From Galaxea fascicularis (taxonomy: Eukaryota > Cnidaria > Anthozoa > Scleractinia > Euphylliidae), in assembly GCA_948470475.1 (NCBI GenBank), contig OX419337.1, positions 22,600,932 through 22,664,931 on the forward strand: a DNA stretch of 64,000 bases. The letters run 5' to 3'. Position numbers and translations under genes: made by a program. The notes below the pieces were generated by a model. That model was not told the origin of the DNA, did not search any database, and saw only the letters and a program-made list of their open reading frames with translations. Position 1 is the first letter of the stretch; each line of letters opens with the position of its first letter. This document shows, one piece after another, positions 22,136-42,870 of the stretch.

Positions 22136-23755
22136 ATAGATTACGAGGCGAAGTTCCCGAAAATATTGTTTCTACCAAACGATATGACAATTCACGGTTG
22201 GCGTGTGCATACGAATTTCAAATCCCGGCGAAACAACCAGAAAACACAAAATTAATGCGATGTGTGAAGGGTCCTTCCGTGCGTGCGATTTACACAGTGC
22301 GTGCACTCGATGTTTCCAGTGAATTTACGCTTCAATCCAGCGTCGATCGCTACGTACTCTTAGACGGATTTATCTTTAGACCGACTTTGTAATTTTTCCC
22401 GCAGAAAATTAATTTCCGGTCGGTAATAAGTTCCTAAAGGGAGATTGAAGAGGAAAACTATCCCAAGTTATGGAGGCTTAATTTTCACTCGAATAGAACT
22501 TATGATAATAACCCCAAGTAGGGGCATAATTTTACCTATGAACTTATTTATTAATTAATCATTTACTTATTTATTTACCTTTCTGTTACCCGACCACTTG
22601 CTATTAAAGGTTTTGTTAAATAGATGAATAATGTAAGCTAGTTTTTTGGTGTAAATTCAGAATTAATGTAACGATTAAGTCTCATTACTAATTATGCTAG
22701 AGTGTTCTAAAATTCAATTGGATTTTATTGTTGTAAAAAGAAATTTTAGTTTACACTTAAAACCTGGTATAGTTTTTACTGTTTTAGGAGCACCTCAATT
22801 AAAGATTAATGGCGATCAGATAAGTGCATAGAGTATCCTCTTTCTTTGATGGATAGTTAGATGAATTCCAGTGGCGATTGTGACGTATCAATTTAATGAG
22901 GGGCAAGCATAATGCTTGTGGGCTAGTGAGAAGCAACAATTGGGGACCGGCGTGAGAGAAGCCTGCCGAGCACAGGCAGAGTATCTCCTCATCGTCCGCC
23001 ATTTCAGCCATTTTGAAGCTGTCGAGATCTCTCCCTTTTTGCGACGCTGATGAGGGCCAGGTTTCATGCAAGACTCGCTTAACTACAGTTTAAGCGTTGT
23101 CGCTGGGAGACTCCGATTACTGGTGACGACCAGAATCAAGGAGGTTGATCTCGTATTCGAAGTTCAGAAATCTTAATTTACCAATTAGGTCTTTCGCTAT
23201 ATTGATTCGATTTTGTACTGGAAATCTCCACCCTGCACTCACCCAGATATCAACCCCTTCTGATATCTTCACAAATCAATTAAAACCGGAAAGGAGTGTT
23301 TCGTATCACCAGTGAGTAACATGAGCGATTTGCACTGTTTTGCACTTTGTTCTAACGCTTGGACAAACTGCTTTTACCCCAGCCTTTAAACTCCTTGCTT
23401 CATGACGTACAGTTTGGAGAGTTGATCTTCACTTTGAGTACAGTGTACTTTTTTTTCTTTTTTTTTTTTTTAACGGCGTCGTTTATCGAGACAAATTCAA
23501 CTAAGATTACTTCATTTATTTCGGGAAGAGGATCTGTCTGCAATGGTCACAGAACCGGAAATTGTTGTGTCTTCTGGAAACGGAAGTCAGGCGTCGCAAA
23601 GCTTCATGGGAGGCTTGTCCGCCATGTTTTTCAAGTTGAAACTGACGGAAGGTAATCGATATTTCTAAGCCCAACTTGCCCCATATGGCTTCACGCTTCA
23701 CCATGTAATCACACTAAAGAGCCGAGATTTGGGGGGGGTTTGATCCGAGAGAAAA
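22136..23755. other. Intergenic / kinase 5' region
   Basis: Spacer between the LINE remnant and the AAK1-like ATG. It should contain the promoter and 5' UTR of the kinase gene, since the gene starts at 23756. There is a T-rich tract at 23451-23473 and a short G run at 23731. No coding exon is supported; small ORFs here lack splice or family evidence. Confidence 0.5.
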
Positions 23756-32024
<8,269 letters not shown>

Positions 32025-34078
32025 CTTTCCATACTGGAACCTAATGCGCATTGATCCCTTTATCCCAAATGTTACAAGGCAACGTGATCGACCTTGATGC
32101 TGACTGAACGCTTTTAATTAGTTTGTATGGAAACAGCTTGTTCAGTTTGAAAGATTTACCCTTTGCTTTGTTCAAGTTGCTGTCTCGTGAATTGCAGTGG
32201 ATTTAAATTCTTGTTCGACAAAACCATCAGTATGATAGGTACTCAAAACTGATTGACACTAAGTAATGCCTGTTGTTTAAAGGTGTTTTTACCTCTTTTA
32301 CAAAGTGGGATTTATCTTTCGTAAATAACATACAGAGAACGTTTTGTAAAAGTCATCAATGAGAGTCAAAACTGGTGCTAATTTGCCTTTGAGAAGTAAT
32401 GCTTTCATCAGTTAATACGTGCTGTCAAGTTGCGAATTGCAGAAATTTCAGATCACGCAGGAATATCCCCAGTTCCACCAGAACTGAAAGTTATTGTAGA
32501 AACAGGAATTCGCTCGCGCAATTGCAAATTTCATGATTCAAGCACGTAACGTCTTAAGCTTTCTCGTAGTTTCTTTTTTTTTCAGCATTATTTGTTTTGT
32601 CACGCGTTGTCCGCAGAGGATGAACGCGTGACAAAATGCATACAGTACCAACTATTGATGGGTTGTTGAGATTGCACGGTTAAAGATATATAAATCGTGA
32701 GTGATATTACTGCAGATATTAACACTGTGCTGGTAACAGTGTGTTGGTCGAGATATTCTAACACCAAACCATGAAATATTATGCTTCCGTTTATATTGTC
32801 ACACTTAGATTTCAATCAGTTTCAAAATGTTAGAACCACGTTGTCAACTTGGTGAACGTGTGAAAAAAGTGGTTATTAGCTTTTATATCATGGTCATGAT
32901 TTTGTTTACCATCTTAATAATTTTGACCACCTTGAACTGTGTAACACATAGCCACAGGTGTTCATGAACAAAGCGCATTTCAGTTTCTTACCTTTGTCAA
33001 TCATTTGAAAACCGTAATCGTTAGTCCGTGTCGGGGGTGGGGTGGGGAGAAGGCTGGATCCAGGACTAGTTCAAATATTGATTTGCTAGTGTAGGGGTAA
33101 TCCTGCTTGATCTTTTGAAAGGCAACAAGGATGAGTGTAAATAACATTTTTCTGTGGAGCTGTAGGCTTGAAGAGCTGATTTCTCCAACAACCCAAGGTT
33201 TACTTTCTGAGGTTTCCAAGACCTGTAGAATCTCCAAAAAGTGATTTCTCAATCATTTCTGAAAAGGTCTGGAGGTAATTATGTCAATTTTATAAGCTGT
33301 AATCATTTGCAATCTTGGTGTCAATGTTTTGTTTACTTCTATCTGTAACACTCGGAAATAAATTGCAGTAAAGCTGCTGCTTGTATTAAAAGTCATATTT
33401 TCGTCCGATTTGGTTGGCGTCTCATTCTTTAGGCCCCGTTTTTGCTTCTTGCAACGAGTCAAGTGTTAATTCTCATACGTCATCTGCCACGATTACCCAA
33501 CAGGAGTTACACCTTAATGGCAGGTAGGTAGGGTTCGGGTTAGGGTGAGAGATGACATTAATCAAATGAAGAGTGATCCTCGCAGTTGTCAACGCAATCA
33601 TATGCAATTGCGTAAAGAAGCCTGAAAAAAATTGAGGACTTCAACGGGGTCCTGGATTTTTTTCAGGCTTCTTTATGCAATTGCATATGACTACGTTCAC
33701 CACTGCGAGGATCAGTTTTCATATGATTCATGTCATATACATCACTCACAGATGACATTAAGTTTGGCCAAACAATAGTCTTTTGTTTTTATGCTAATGA
33801 GCCTTCCAAAAGAATAATAAATCGGCCGCCATTGATGAAAGTGGTCTATTTCATCAGCTTAACAACAACTACGGTCAACTGGTCTTGTTTAAGCTCCGTA
33901 CTTGTCCAGCTTATTTACTTATTACATGCATACAGTACCAATAATGAAACGTGAAGAAAATAGCTCAAATGCCGTTTCATCGACCTAAATTTTCTGAAGG
34001 TTTAAAGCACACAAGCAGGTAAGGCACACAGTAAATAATATTCAGCTGACCATGTAGTTCATAAACTCGTGGTTCAAA
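32025..34078. other. Kinase 3' UTR and intergenic region
   Basis: Contains the likely long 3' UTR of the AAK1-like gene and a spacer to the convergent TLDc gene. A telomere-like GGGTTCGGGTTAGGG is at 33534-33546, and a SINE-tail hairpin occupies 33562-33718. No coding exon is supported. Confidence 0.5.
33562..33718. repeat. Foldback made of two SINE-tail copies
   Basis: The left arm runs ...GATCCTCGCAGTTGTCAACG to GCAATTGCGTAAAGAAGCCTG, and the right arm is its complement (CAGGCTTCTTTATGCAATTGC ... CACTGCGAGGATC). The arms match the tail of the SINE at 44284-44545. It looks like a head-to-head pair of SINE ends that forms a long hairpin. Confidence 0.75.
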
Positions 34079-37000
34079 TCAGTTTTTGTAGGTCTGGTAA
34101 AACACTTCCACCTCATGGGGTGTATAGGTGTAGGTTCCCGCGAGCAGGTTTCTTGTGTTACTGGCCTGGTATTTGTATCCTGCCACCTGCACGTACGTGT
34201 GCCCGAGATTATTGTATGAGTTAGCGTTGGAACCCGCGTTGTTGGCGATATAGATATCATGGCCACCGCCAAACGTTGGACCATAATTACTATTTCCGTA
34301 CATGGCATTCCCAGTGGTTTTCACGTGGAGCTTAAAAGGTTCCAGGCCGTCTCGGTTTTTGAATGAGAAAATGAAGCTATGGACTGAGTCTGTATAGGAA
34401 CTGCCAGAATCTGGAATTAAAATTAATCTCGTTACTAACAGCAAAATAATGGAAAGTGCAAAGACTATTTTGAAGGCTTTTGAAGGACTTCACGATATGG
34501 AGGGGGTGGGGATGGGGATGGGGCTGATCTTGAAATACTTGTGTTTGTGAAACACGCACTACAAGAAGTAATGTGACGTCATAGATTACTGAAATAGTTG
34601 CAAATGGTTTGATCAATTTGAGGCACAACTACCAAGTTTCGAGGTCTGCTATTTTGCATAGGAGAACTGTATAAGTAACAAAGAAAGAGGAGGTGGACAG
34701 CTTGCAATTCTGAGTGTTCGTCTGATGATAACGCTAACATTAACGCGGTAGACACGTGAGCTACTTACGCCAGCTTATGTCAGTATATCCTCCAAAGATG
34801 TACTCTCCTACTTTAATAAACGTTAATGAGGGACCCAGACCATTGCACTGTGAGTGGAAAGTGCTGGAGCCCCATCCATTGTCTGTAGCTCTGTAACACA
34901 GTTTCCATTTGGCTGGCAGGTTAGATACAGGGTACAGCCAGACTTTGAGGATTTCCCAGTACTTTGTTTCGTTGAGAAGGATTTCTGAAGGTTCAAACTC
35001 GGGCCCTAAGGTGGAAAGAGTGTTCATCGCAAGATAAAATTGATTGAATGAAATTGAACTCATCGTACAGGGAATAGAAAACAATTTGCCCTGTTTCACA
35101 CAACACAAGTAAGAGTGAATAAGGGAAACTCTACGCTTTGATGTATTTATCCAACCCTTGAAGACTTGAGTTAAGTTCCCCTTATTTTCTTTCGAAAAGG
35201 CCTATGGCTCTTAAAACACAAGAAGTAAGTACAGCTTCGAAGTATGAATTATTGCAATTGATAAACATTGTCGTTCTGTTATTTTTCTAACAACTTAGCT
35301 GAATACCTTCGCATGTTGGTACTTCCATTGTCCAGTTTCCTGTCCCATTACATAAACTGATCTGCGGTCCCCGAAGCCAATACCCCTTGTTACATATGTA
35401 GGTTATATTTTTCCCTTCCCAGAATTCGTCTCCTATGATATAACCGTTCTCTAGCGGAGAGGGCTCATCGCATAAACGGTGACCTTCAAATGAAAAGAGA
35501 AAGGATGGTACATCCAACAGAGGTGACTATCTGAAACACATTTCCAAGTTAAGCTTCAGTTAGCACAAAAACGTTTTAATGCCAAAAAAGGAAGCAAGGT
35601 TCTAAGTTTCAGTGGTAAGTAGGAACACACCAATTGTCCACTTGTAAGCTGCATGATCGTCTCAAAACAAGACAATCTTAATCATTAACACCAAAAAGGC
35701 AAAAGACCATTTCACTCCTTCCTTTCAAGAATAGAAAAGGTCGATGCCATGGGCCCCTGGTAAAGTTTCAGACTGATACAATCAGAAGAAGAAATAGCAG
35801 AACAGATCGTTGAAACCAGATGGTTATTTTCTTACACATTGGCGTGATCTCGCTCCAATTTCCATTTTCCAGGCACAGTCTGTTTGTGGGTCCTACCAAG
35901 TGGTATCCTGTGTCACAGGCAAACGTCACCATCTGTCCCGCCCAGTAATTGTCTCCAATCTTATAACCGTGCACAAGCACACCAGGGTCGCCGCAACCAA
36001 CAAGTTCTGGTGACACAAAGCGATTCGTTAAAATCAAGAAATCTGAGGTAGGAACGAATTTTTTATAGCTTCTATTTAAAAACCGCCGATACCAAGGGAA
36101 CGATAAACTTCCCTGGACACCAAAAAGTTCTGGGAAGAGTCAATAATTTGTAACATTTTCACTTTTACCGATTGTGATTGTGTTCCTTTCAGTCAGTTTG
36201 TCGGTATACCGACTTGAAAACAAAGCATCTATGATATCCCTTTATAAACTACTCTGAAATGACAAACACAGAACTATAATGGCTCAACCAAGGTCAACCA
36301 ATTATTTAAAAGTCAACAAAAAATCTACAGGGTTCACTTAAAATGCACTCTCACTTATTCTCGATGCGAATACGTGTCACTAAGCGACAATCAGATCCTT
36401 CATGAACCCAGGTTTAATGACGTTCCTGTAGCTCATCAGTGGCAAAACATCCGAGATAGTAAAAGGGAGATTTTCCGAGAGTGGGTTTTACAGTTCTTAT
36501 TTCCTTACTGAAAACTGAAAGACTCCTTGCCCTAGACAATTCAATGATAATTTTGTTTACCCGCAGTGGTTGAAATCTCCGCAGTGCCATTTGCATGATT
36601 CCTAAAGAAACACTTGTACACGCCCTGATCATCGGAGCTAAATCTTGGAATAAGAAGTTTGCCTTTCACTTCGTCGCCAGTGCTTACTGTTGTGTTCGTA
36701 GATATTACCACTCCATCCTTGCTCCACTCTAGGGTGGGAATGGGGGAGCCTCGGGCAGCGCACTGTAGTGTAATGGTATCGTACAGGTTTTTGACTGTTA
36801 TGAAGGGGGATGGTGTGATGGTAATGATAGGGGACCCTAGTAATGAAGGAAAACAGTGAGTGAAACAGACATGTACCTGCATGTGGTATGACACATTCTA
36901 AAAGCAAACTCCTGGCTTCTTGGTGAAGTCGAGCTTACCTATACACCTTTATCAATCTAGTTCTATTTAAAGTTTTTACATTTGGTTCTTTTTCATGGAA

Positions 37001-40000
37001 TGTGCGCAATACAAAATAGATATATTGGTCGGTATTATTATTAAGGCATAATCGCGTCTGGTCACTTACAAACAGGATTCACCACAAGGACTATAAGCGC
37101 ATACACGTGACCCAGATGGTTATCTCCCCGGCACATGATTGGTCCTCTGTCTTTCTCTTCAATATTCTTGATCAAGAGTTTTTTCTCAGCCTCAATATGG
37201 CGGCCAACAGGTAATGGGCGAAATGACCGAGTCCATTTTATCTTTGGCGTCGGATAACCAAAGATATTGCATGACAGTGTGGTGTCCCACGTCTCATACG
37301 CCATATGATAAACCACTGGAGCTTCTACAAACCGCGGAGGAACTGAAAGAGATTTTTTTTAAATCAAATTATACGCTTACTACATTGTCGTTTGCAAGCG
37401 TATTTAGTCAGCAAGTTTCAGGAAAGGAAATGAATTGACCCGCTTCACAAAATTAATCCGATCAAAGGATCTTGTGCCCAAGGAGGCAAGAGAAGGATGC
37501 GAGGGAAACTGGTCGTACTTAGACTATCCGAAAATGGAGTATCATGGAAAGATTTCCGCCATCTAACCTACATGGTGTGTATCATATGCGGCGAGTTTGG
37601 GTAGAATAGTTGTTCTATCAAAAACTCTATGACACAGAATTGGGAATCTGAACTTTAAAAAATGAAAGGTACGCCGAGGAAGTGAAAACAGCAAAAAAAG
37701 AAGCATCTGTTGATCACGTGACTAAACGAAAAGGGCGCGGAAACCTTTCGCGCGTGTTGCATTGTTTCTGGGCAAGGTTTAGAAGCCTCATTTTTGTTAG
37801 AAAAAGTAAGCTTACTCAATTTATCTGCTCTGAACTGTTGTGAATAGTCAGTAGTTTCGTGAAAAATTATTTCATTCGTTTCTTAAAGAGGATAGAACGG
37901 CATTCAGAAAGATGTACGAACCGAAGGAAGGAGTTTGTCTCACATGCATTCAAAAACGGCGCCACGTGTGAATAGGGAGTTTTAGCAACGACGACAGCGA
38001 CGGCAATTGAAACGTCATTTAAAAATATAACTTCTCGTTTCTGTGACGCTTTCGCAATTATTGAAATTTGTTTAACTTGGAAAATGCTGACGAACTGTCC
38101 AGGAACTAAATTACTATGAACGGCGTTAAAGTAAGAAAAAAGAAAGAAAACTTTACCTCTATGCGCTCTCGTTCTCGAGAAAACATAAAATTAGGTCATT
38201 TCACGTTGTTGTTGTGCAGTTGACAGCAACGAAATGTGCAAAACGCACGTGCAGAGCGATTGTTTTTGCTCATTAAACCTATTGTTTTGTGCCGTTCTCG
38301 TTACCGTCGCCGTCCTAGTTCCTAAACCGCTCTCTAATTTGAGCAAAGTGAAGCCGTAATTTCAGTTTATTTTTGATGAAGTGGAGGAACATCTTCTTTT
38401 CAGTGACTGGTCATAGTAAAGATACCTGGGCGATAAGTAGAAGAAACATCCAGGTTATGCCTTAAGAAATGACTTCATGGACTGGACCCACGGCCGAAAA
38501 CTGGCTAACGAAACGAGCGCTTTTCCTTTCACAAAGTTATATCGAGTGAAGGTAAGAGAAAATTTTTCAGTGTGTGTTGAGTTTTAGTTTTAAAAAATGC
38601 CGATATCTCGAAAGATTTTCAGCAGTGAATGCTGTAAACTTATGCTGAAGTTATGGGAGTTCAATTTGTTTTGAATTCGAATACGCTGTGCCATCAGCAT
38701 ATTAGGGACCGCAACGACGACGATGACGGCAACGAGAACGTCATTTCAAAATATAACTTCTCGTTTTTGTAACTCTTTCGCGATTATTCCAATTTGTTTA
38801 ACGTGAAAAATGCTGGCAAGCTGACAACGGTGTTAAAGCAAAGAAAACGAAAGGAAAACTTGCCGTCATGCGCTCACATTCTCCAGAAAACCTAAAATTT
38901 GGTCATTTCACGTTGTTGTTTTGTAGAGGACGACAAAGAAATGTACCAAAATGTAAAACGCACGTGCAGAGTATTGTTTTAGCTCATTAATCCCATTGTT
39001 TTGTGGCATTCTCGTTGCCGTCATCGTCCTCGTTGCTTAAGCTCCCTAATTACAGACTAATGACGCTTCTCGTTGAATATACGATTAGCAGAACGTTTAC
39101 TGAAGTTCATAACTACTTTTTCGGCGTTTTGCTATCAGCTAAACATAAAAAAGTTTTGAACTTTTTGCCAGCAATTCGTTCTAGCCAAAAATCACAGCAA
39201 TGATAAGTTGACTCTCATTTGTATTTCGGTTCTAGTGTCGGAATTAAATATGCTCGTTAGAAGAGGATTTTTGTATCTCTAGGTTTTGAGGGCAACTTTT
39301 CTTCAGCTTTGTTTCAGCTAAAGCGTATAGTTGACCATATTTGTCGAAGCAGGTATGCGAGCTTCAGTTTTTTAATGAAATGAAATAAAATGAAAGAGAG
39401 CATGTACGCCTATCAACAAAAACAAATCAACACAGGCCAACAACAGCAACAAAAACAAGCGAACGTTAACAGGGCCAACTTAAGGAGGCTCGAAAGGGTT
39501 TTTCGTTGATATAGTGTTTGCGAAATGATGAAAGATTGCAAAGAAAGATATTTAATGGTTTAGGCAAACTATATGTCTCCTTGGAACTCTATTGTTGGGC
39601 TATATTTTAAAGGTGCTTCCATAGAAGGGTCCTCCAAATGCCAGTTTTTGTAAATTATCTGAAAAACTAATTCGGTGACCTATCGTTTTTATTTCTTTGT
39701 TGGAAAGCTCCCTAAATTCTTTAACTTTTCAGGCAGTATGAAAAAAATTATTTAGTAGAATTTAATACGTTTAAAAAAAACGCGTTTTATGGCTTACAGA
39801 AAATTCTACTAGATAAGTGCTTTCCGCAGATTTTATTTCCGGTTTTCGCGATTTCTCGCAGTATTTAACTTCGGCGTGCTTGATTTTGATTCATTCAGCT
39901 GACGCGTACATCTTAGTTATGGCGTGTGTATTAAACAACAACAACTAAAGTAACTTGCTTTGTCTCGAAACAGACGTTGCAATTCCTTTACCTTCCACAA

Positions 40001-42870
40001 CGATTTTGACAGTCGCAGACTCAGAACCCACGAAATTCCTCGCCTCACACCTGTACAAGCCTCGATCAGCGAATTGGATGTTAGAAAACGTCAGCATCCC
40101 CGTGTCTGCACTGTAGTAATCTTCGTCAAGCTTTTCTCCATCCTTGTACCACGTGATCACTGGTGTAGGGAAACCCGTTGCATAGCAAGGTAGGGAGACA
40201 TTGTTGCCTTCTACTTTCGTAAGGTTGGAAGGAGGTTGGTGTGTTATCTTTGGCACATCTGTTAATTGAAAGGCAAGATTTATGCTCTGTCATCAAAGAA
40301 CGAGGGACGTATTTGACTCCTTTCCGATTTCATCACCTCCCCCCCCCCTTCCTTCCTCTGCACATAAACAGATCTCTATGTCCCTCTATCCGAAACTCCC
40401 TGGAAACGACAAATCGGATTTCTTTCGGTTCAAATTGATGCTAGAACGAAATATCCAGTAAAATAACTCATACGCAAAGAAACAGGTTACCATTCATAAC
40501 CATAAATCCCTATTTCAATGCGCAATGATTATGACATAATTAAACTTATATGGTTTTACGGAAAAGGGATAAACTTAAAAGGTCCCCCCAAATACGATAC
40601 ACCCCCCAGAGTAATGGCTATAAATCATAAATGTACATGGAAGAGAAAGCAGCTTGAAGCTGAAGTCGACCTCAGTCCTATTGTGTCGGTGCCACCTACC
40701 CCTTGAGTCCGGCAATAAATCGTATCTACATTCATCCACTTTTACCTATCTCCTCGATCAGTTTGGAGGTGTTTGCAGCAAATGCTTTTCCTGGTCTTCC
40801 TCTGGATCCCTGAGGACCTTGTTCACCCGGTGGGCCTCTTTTTCCTGGTTTTCCTATGTAACCTGGCCGTCCGCGTCGTCCTCTGCGACCTTCTTGTCCT
40901 TGAGGCCCTCGTTCACCTAAACACAACCTACTAATTACTAATTCCGTTTGATTTGTGCTGCATATTTCGTTCGTGAACTTTCTAATTTCAAGAGAATTAA
41001 AAGCACGACAATGAATGGCACGTAAGTCACGTGTTGATATTTCGTTTTCATCTATGGACTTTCTTTCCTTCCACCCTCCGTGTACCCTCACACACCTCAA
41101 CATAACCCCGGCTAAACAAAAATCTTTGATGTAGATTTTTTTAAAGTTTGTTTTAAAAAGACGTTCTAATTCTTGCCTTATACTGGTCAAAGAAACAGCA
41201 TACAGCCAAGAAATCTCTAGAGTAATACTCAGTAATGGTAAAATTGTATTTTTTACTGATCCCCTCAGAAATTTAACTTTTTTTAGAGTACAACGACAAT
41301 TGTGTTTATTTGAGCTTGATGGCTTCATTTAATGTCGTGAAGAAAGAATGCCTAACCTCTCATACAGATGACGTCATGATCTGTGCCATTACTTGACTTC
41401 ACAGTGACCTGAGTGAAAATAGGAATAAACTAGCCTAAGACTTCCTCTCTTTATGAAACATAGTCTGTCTTAGCAGCTACATGAGCTCAAGCGGATGTTT
41501 GGAATGAACGTTAACATTCTAGTGGTTACCGCCCGAGGGAGCCTAGCTGCTGAGTGGTTTCCGTAACCCGCGATTAAATCCGCTCAATGGTACGTGCGCC
41601 CGTAAGCACATTAGGCTAATAGATCAACGTAAAACAGTCTTTGTTTAATGATGGTTAAGCTGCTCAACACATTTTGTAATCCATCATTTTATTGATGCGA
41701 CGGAATTTCTTTTCGTGTGTAAAACCCAAATAGCGTTTATTATAATTTGTTTTGTTTTTCGGCTCCCTAATATCATTACGTAGGAAGCCTGGTATCTCCG
41801 CCGTTACCAAGTATTCTGGTTGTTTGCTTGGGATTACTGTGGTGTCATTTTATAGTTTTTCAAATATTAAACAATTACAAGACTGGTTATCTAGAGTGTT
41901 CTATCCCAGGCTCCCTCGCACAAGCTGTAAGTAAGAACTTCCTGTGACGATGTTTCTTCCTTGGGCGAGAAGACACTTTGCTGAAACAATATAATGAACT
42001 CGCTCTCACATTTTTTTCAGTAAATAATCATAATCTTAATTTTACTTTGTTTACTTTAAGAGAAAAGTATTAGAAGATCTAATAACGCTACGATGGAATG
42101 GTAGCACGATTGCTCTCGCCCAACAACTGCGCGGAAACTAGGAGTGGGTCTGTGAATAGTTTATAAAGCTACGGAACGACAACGAACTTAAAAGCTAAAA
42201 AGCACACCATATTTTCAGGCAAACGCATTGTCCACCTAATCTTTAGCTCGAAGATTTCAGTTGTAACTTAACATCAACATTAAACTCTTGTCGTTGTTAG
42301 TGGAGGGTTAGTGTTAGCTTAGTCCCCCTCCACTAACTATGCTCTAGATAAACATCGAGACAAAACAGAAAAACTAGGTTAAAATATCATGCCAAATTTT
42401 GGTTAATCTACTATTCTCCTTAGTTCTTATGTTAAGTATCTCCAAGAGCCGCTCAGGCTTGTATTTTCATTTTACAATGTCACTTAATTTGTATAATTTG
42501 TCCATATTTTGCAAAGGAATTTTCATAAATTCTAATTACAGCGTATAACCCAACTGCAAACACAAGTAGCATTTACCTTGGCAGATGATCCCAAGCCAAA
42601 CAGTTTCACACAGGCGTTATGACAACTGAGGCAGCTTCTAGGCTCTTCAGGAAAATCAGACCTCCTCCTTCGGTGGATTATTTCATCACCATAACTTTCT
42701 CCGCGTTCAGCCTGAGCTGTCAACGAAGACTTAGCTTGAAGCTGAAAAATCTGCTCTTCTAAAATTTGTGTCTTGTAGACCATGATTCCCACTGTAGCGA
42801 CACTCAGTAAGAAATTCACAATCAACCCGAAAGCCAAGAGACTGTTAGAGCGTGATTTTCCTTGCTCCAT
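34079..42870 (-). CDS. Type II membrane protein: collagen repeat, 3 Ig, 2 sushi, TLDc
   Basis: Ten exons keep phase: 42577-42870, 41357-41408, 40746-40916, 39992-40258, 37070-37342, 36561-36836, 35836-36006, 35307-35483, 34769-35005, 34079-34410; 749 aa. A short basic N-terminus and one hydrophobic segment (about residues 11-31) without a cleavable signal predict type II topology. A coiled coil (about 32-55) and a furin-like RRRR (67-70) follow, then a Cys cluster (76-85). Fifteen Gly-X-Y triplets span 116-160. Ig domains are at about 173-261, 262-352 and 353-444, each with Cys-Trp-Cys. Sushi domains are at 445-501 and 502-560, four Cys each. The C-terminal 190 residues match extracellular cnidarian TLDc domains (ATDNGWGSSTFHSQC, YIFGGYTDISW, GPTFGGGHDIYI). 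The start is the first ATG; the frame runs upstream only from a GTG. Function unknown; likely a shed or cell-surface adhesion or recognition protein. Confidence 0.85.
37974..38333 (+). mobile_element. MITE copy 1 in TLDc-gene intron
   Basis: Imperfect terminal inverted repeats: GGGAGTTTTAGCAACGACGA on the left, GTCGCCGTCCTAGTTCCTAA on the right. Internal sequence (AACTTCTCGTTTCTGTGACG, AAAACGCACGTGCAGAG) is shared with the copy at 38704-39048 in the same orientation. No ORF. Confidence 0.8.
38704..39048 (+). mobile_element. MITE copy 2 in TLDc-gene intron
   Basis: Terminal repeats AGGGACCGCAACGACGACGA and ATCGTCCTCGTTGCTTAAGC..TCCCT, flanked by TA-rich target sequence. Same family and orientation as 37974-38333, about 370 bp downstream. 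No coding capacity. Confidence 0.85.

Noticed and set aside
23545..23655. Upstream ATG frame as first kinase exon
   Set aside because: It ends at a possible donor but shows no AAK1-like sequence. The ATG at 23756 gives the MKKFF start and correct phase into exon 2.
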